From: Flavobacteriaceae bacterium
Lineage (GTDB): Bacteria > Bacteroidota > Bacteroidia > Flavobacteriales > Flavobacteriaceae
DNA: 35,643 nucleotides
Direction of reading: 5' to 3'
Assembly: GCA_013003555.1 (NCBI GenBank)
Contig: JABDIV010000079.1
Span: forward strand, 1 to 35,643
Of the stretch, positions 33,291 through 35,643 are shown piece by piece. The translations under genes and the position numbers were made by a program. Within the stretch, counting starts at the first letter, position 1, and every line of letters begins with the position of its first letter. The notes beneath the pieces are model-generated. The model was not told the origin of the DNA. It saw nothing but the letters and a program-made list of their open reading frames with translations, and searched no databases.

Positions 33291-34571
33291 TTAATCATAC
33301 TCACAACTGCAAATCCCTTTGTTCGTACCTATCCAAACGGCGCCATTAGAAGATGTAAAGAACATAGTCACGCGATCTGATGGCAATTGGTTATCCTTAT
33401 TAAAAGCTTGCCATTGGCCATCCATATAGCGATGAATGCCTTTGTTTCGGGTTATCGCCCAAATCCCGTCATTGGTATCTTTTAAGACTCTCCAGACCTT
33501 CGGAATGTTTTTATGCAGGGTTTCATTTTCGCCATCTCGAATGATCAAGCCCTTTAATGATGGAATCCAATGGCGGCCTTGCCCATCGATATAGCTGTTT
33601 CCGGTTAACAGTTTCATCTTTTCCTTAACCCACTGGTCTTCGTTATCGTAAGTATAAACACCGTTAACCGCTGTCATGATGATCTTGCCGTTGGAGGTTT
33701 CTGCAAAACCATAGGGCGGATTATCCATGGAAGGCAACCCATTTTTTCGATTAAAACTTCGCCAGTTTTTTCCGTCATGCCTGGCAATCCTAGCCGGGGC
33801 ACCCAGCCAGAGATTGTTATTGCTATCGGTAAATCGAGCACTTATATAATTGCCACGGCTAAAATTGAATTCTTCGTGGTCTTTTCGTATCGAATGAAAG
33901 GCATCATCTTCAAAATAAAAGATACCAAAATCTGCAAAGAAATGAACCCTGTTATTTTCATCTTCGTAAAAGCCTTTTATAAAATGGCAATCGATACAGG
34001 GCATATCTTTGCCTTTATAGATCGTCCATTCTTCTGTTTCTGCGGCTAGTCGCAATAGCGCTCCTTTTGGAAAGAGAGCACCGCGTTCGGCTCCCGGACT
34101 TACGGCCGACATACCCATCCAGACATCGCCGTTAGAGGCTTCGTACATTCGTGTAATTACCGGGGCTTTAATACCCAGGTCTTCTGTTTGCAAGGGTTTC
34201 CACTCGTCACCATCATAGATCACTACCCCACCCTCATATAAATGCCCTAAGGCATAGCCATCAAAAAAGATATCGGGTGAGCCAGTGCCAATCCAGATGC
34301 GATCTTTGCTGTCGATCATGTATGACCCGATCTTGTTCTTGAGCAGATCTGATTTCTTATTGATTATTTTCCAGCTTCCGTCTTTAAAAATATTAATGCC
34401 TTTGTTGGTGACAATCCACAACGAACCGTCTTTATAATCGAACATGCCTTTGACAATGTGGTCGTCCATTAAGAGGGCATCATCGTCGGTATAACAGGTC
34501 CAGGTTTCCTGCGCATTAAGTTGAAGGGAGAGAAATATAAAAACCGATATAATTCGTGAAATAGTTTTCAT
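33291..34571 (-). CDS. Secreted Reg_prop beta-propeller protein (two-component-sensor-like, without kinase)
   Basis: This 426-residue protein has a signal peptide (MKTISRIISVFIFLSLQLNAQ). It is then built almost wholly of Reg_prop repeats of the kind found in the periplasmic part of Bacteroidota hybrid two-component sensors: DGSLWIVTNKGINIF, KDRIWIGTGS, NGDVWMGMSA, NNLWLGAPARIARHDGKNW, GRHWIPSLKGLIIRDG, DGIWAITRNKGIHRY and NGAVWIGTNKGICS. No membrane helix, histidine kinase or T9SS domain follows. It is probably a stand-alone periplasmic or surface propeller with unknown ligand. The stop abuts the amidohydrolase remnant, so its own C-terminus may have been set by the same deletion, although a repeat ends there naturally. 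Confidence 0.85.
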   Translation of the reverse strand: MKTISRIISVFIFLSLQLNAQETWTCYTDDDALLMDDHIVKGMFDYKDGSLWIVTNKGINIFKDGSWKIINKKSDLLKNKIGSYMIDSKDRIWIGTGSPDIFFDGYALGHLYEGGVVIYDGDEWKPLQTEDLGIKAPVITRMYEASNGDVWMGMSAVSPGAERGALFPKGALLRLAAETEEWTIYKGKDMPCIDCHFIKGFYEDENNRVHFFADFGIFYFEDDAFHSIRKDHEEFNFSRGNYISARFTDSNNNLWLGAPARIARHDGKNWRSFNRKNGLPSMDNPPYGFAETSNGKIIMTAVNGVYTYDNEDQWVKEKMKLLTGNSYIDGQGRHWIPSLKGLIIRDGENETLHKNIPKVWRVLKDTNDGIWAITRNKGIHRYMDGQWQAFNKDNQLPSDRVTMFFTSSNGAVWIGTNKGICSCEYD

Positions 34572-34696
34572 GACGCAAAAAGATTGGTCTTACTAATTTA
34601 CGATTTCTAACTGGCTATGGCAAAAGAGGCTAGTTTTTTTGAACGCTCTATTTTTCGTAACTTTTAAGAAACAAATCGGACATAAAACTTAAGCAA

Positions 34697-35212
34697 ATGA
34701 CACGCAATTCAATTTTATTATCAGCCCTTATGCTCCTATTCTCTATAGGCATGTCCTTCTCACAGAGAGCGTTTCTTAAAATAGGTGACATCGATGGTGA
34801 AGCCACGGCAAGTGGCCATGAAGCTTGGATCGTTATTGAGAGTCTGAGTCATGCGTTGACTCAACAACAATCAACAACAGGAACGTCAAGACGGCGAGGA
34901 AACGTGGTTTTAGGGGATTTAGTAATCACCAAAATGGTTGATAAGGCCACGCCTCAATTAATGGAGCTATGTGCTAAAGGACAGGTTATTCCTAAAGTAG
35001 AACTTGATATGGTGGCCAATAATGGCCGGGTGTTCTATAAGGTAAGTTTGGAAAATGTATTGATTAATCGCATTAGCACGAATTCGGTATGTGATCCCGA
35101 GTGCATATTAGTCAATGAGGTGGCCTTGCAAGCTGCCAAAGTTAAATGGGAATATACCGATAGTCGCGGCCGAAAAGTAGAATCCACCTACGATGCTCAA
35201 AGAGGGAATTAG
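34697..35212 (+). CDS. Hcp-like protein (type VI secretion tube family) with Sec signal peptide
   Basis: This 171-residue protein has an N-terminal signal peptide (MTRNSILLSALMLLFSIGMSFSQ). The Hcp fold then follows: AFLKIGDIDGEATASGHEAWIVIESLSHALTQ, then LGDLVITKMVDKATPQLMELCAKG, then KVELDMV and FYKVSLENVLINRIST, and an end with VKWEYTDSRGRKVESTY. These blocks match Hcp1/DUF796 proteins, which normally form the inner tube of type VI secretion systems and have no signal peptide. No other type VI gene is near. It may therefore be a secreted ring-forming protein of separate function. A TAACTTTT box lies 32 bases upstream of the ATG. Confidence 0.82.
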   Translation: MTRNSILLSALMLLFSIGMSFSQRAFLKIGDIDGEATASGHEAWIVIESLSHALTQQQSTTGTSRRRGNVVLGDLVITKMVDKATPQLMELCAKGQVIPKVELDMVANNGRVFYKVSLENVLINRISTNSVCDPECILVNEVALQAAKVKWEYTDSRGRKVESTYDAQRGN

Positions 35213-35272
35213 ACTTCACTCCTATTTTATTAGTCACAACCTGTTCATCAGGCTCTGATAAGGCGCGAATTA

Positions 35273-35643
35273 TTACCTTTTGAGCAGTTTTTTCACGGTT
35301 GAACCCTGATAATTATAGATTTTTATCAAATAGAGTCCGCTCGATAAGTCATCGACAGTGATGCTGTTCAGGTTTGAATTAAATTCCATGACTTTATTAC
35401 CTACCAAGCTGAAAATTTCAATTTTGGTTAACTCGATTGTGTTGGATTCTATAAACAGTTTATTACCAACAGGATTCGGATAGATTTTAACTGTACTGAA
35501 ATCTTGATCTTCGATGCCTAAAGTCGATACTTGCTGAACGTCATCAAAATAAAATGTGGAAGCCGGGGAACCATCGCCAAGGTTTCCTATATCAAATAAA
35601 AAGACTAGCCTGTCGAACACACTGACACCTGATGCTGAAAAAT
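35273..35643 (-). CDS. C-terminal part of a T9SS type A sorting-domain protein, 5' partial
   Basis: The frame is open to the window edge, so the start and most of the protein are outside. The visible 123 residues begin in a beta-rich domain ending ASTFYFDDVQQ, a pattern seen at the end of carbohydrate-binding modules of secreted flavobacterial enzymes. From about KIYPNPVGNKLFIES to YNYQGSTVKKLLKR there is a complete T9SS type A sorting domain. The protein is therefore secreted or attached to the surface; the catalytic part, if any, cannot be seen. It is convergent with the Hcp-like gene across a 60-base spacer without a clear terminator. Confidence 0.88.
   Translation of the reverse strand, partial: FSASGVSVFDRLVFLFDIGNLGDGSPASTFYFDDVQQVSTLGIEDQDFSTVKIYPNPVGNKLFIESNTIELTKIEIFSLVGNKVMEFNSNLNSITVDDLSSGLYLIKIYNYQGSTVKKLLKR

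Noticed and set aside
33291-34571. Hybrid two-component sensor
   Set aside because: Although Reg_prop repeats are typical of such sensors, there is no transmembrane helix, kinase or receiver domain after them.

Overview
The window looks like chromosomal DNA of a marine-type flavobacterium (Bacteroidota, Flavobacteriaceae or a near relative). The evidence is two proteins with C-terminal type IX secretion (T9SS) sorting domains, promoter -7 elements of the Bacteroidota form TAnnTTTG, almost no Shine-Dalgarno sequences, many small lipoproteins and families typical of the group (DUF2461, ABA4-like, RlmI-like, YbbA/YbbP). No tRNA, rRNA, CRISPR array, integrase or intact insertion sequence was seen.

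Region 1 (1-4892) is the 3' end of a histidine biosynthesis operon: hisB (5' end cut by the window), hisH, hisA, hisF and hisIE, tightly packed with overlaps or one-base gaps. A divergent TruA-type pseudouridine synthase and a DUF2461 protein follow. Region 2 (4894-10160, minus strand) holds a small flavobacterial protein of unknown function, a 1009-residue secreted BNR/sortilin-like propeller and two tandem paralogous LolA-like periplasmic proteins. Region 3 (10339-19504) has a PhoX-like T9SS cargo protein, a fused formimidoyltransferase-cyclodeaminase, a YbdG-type mechanosensitive channel, a DUF3817 membrane protein, an M16 lipoprotein protease and an RlmI-like rRNA methyltransferase.

Region 4 (19589-25295) is the most accessory-looking part. 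It has three paralogous two-cysteine lipoproteins that resemble an allene-oxide-cyclase-like barrel. It also has an OmpA-like lipoprotein and an operon of an exported SAM methyltransferase with a Tat-exported aldo/keto reductase. A 32-residue gene too short for ordinary calling has its own terminator. A 720-base spacer contains a nested hairpin, a CCCGAG palindrome and a 21-codon hydrophobic ORF.

Region 5 (25296-28813) has an ABA4-like membrane protein, an exported monohaem protein and the most striking gene here: a 789-residue fusion of a cation/proton antiporter, a complete six-helix voltage-gated potassium-type channel and a C-terminal zinc ribbon. Region 6 (28838-32831) is the conserved ybbP-ybbA ABC exporter set, divergent from a TesA-like lipoprotein esterase. 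Region 7 (32961-35643) has a truncated amidohydrolase remnant, a secreted Reg_prop propeller, an orphan Hcp-like protein with a signal peptide, and the C-terminal end of another T9SS cargo protein that runs off the window.

The best candidates for new biology are the antiporter-channel fusion, the three-member lipoprotein family, the exported cofactor-dependent enzyme pair, the 32-residue gene and the secreted orphan Hcp protein.
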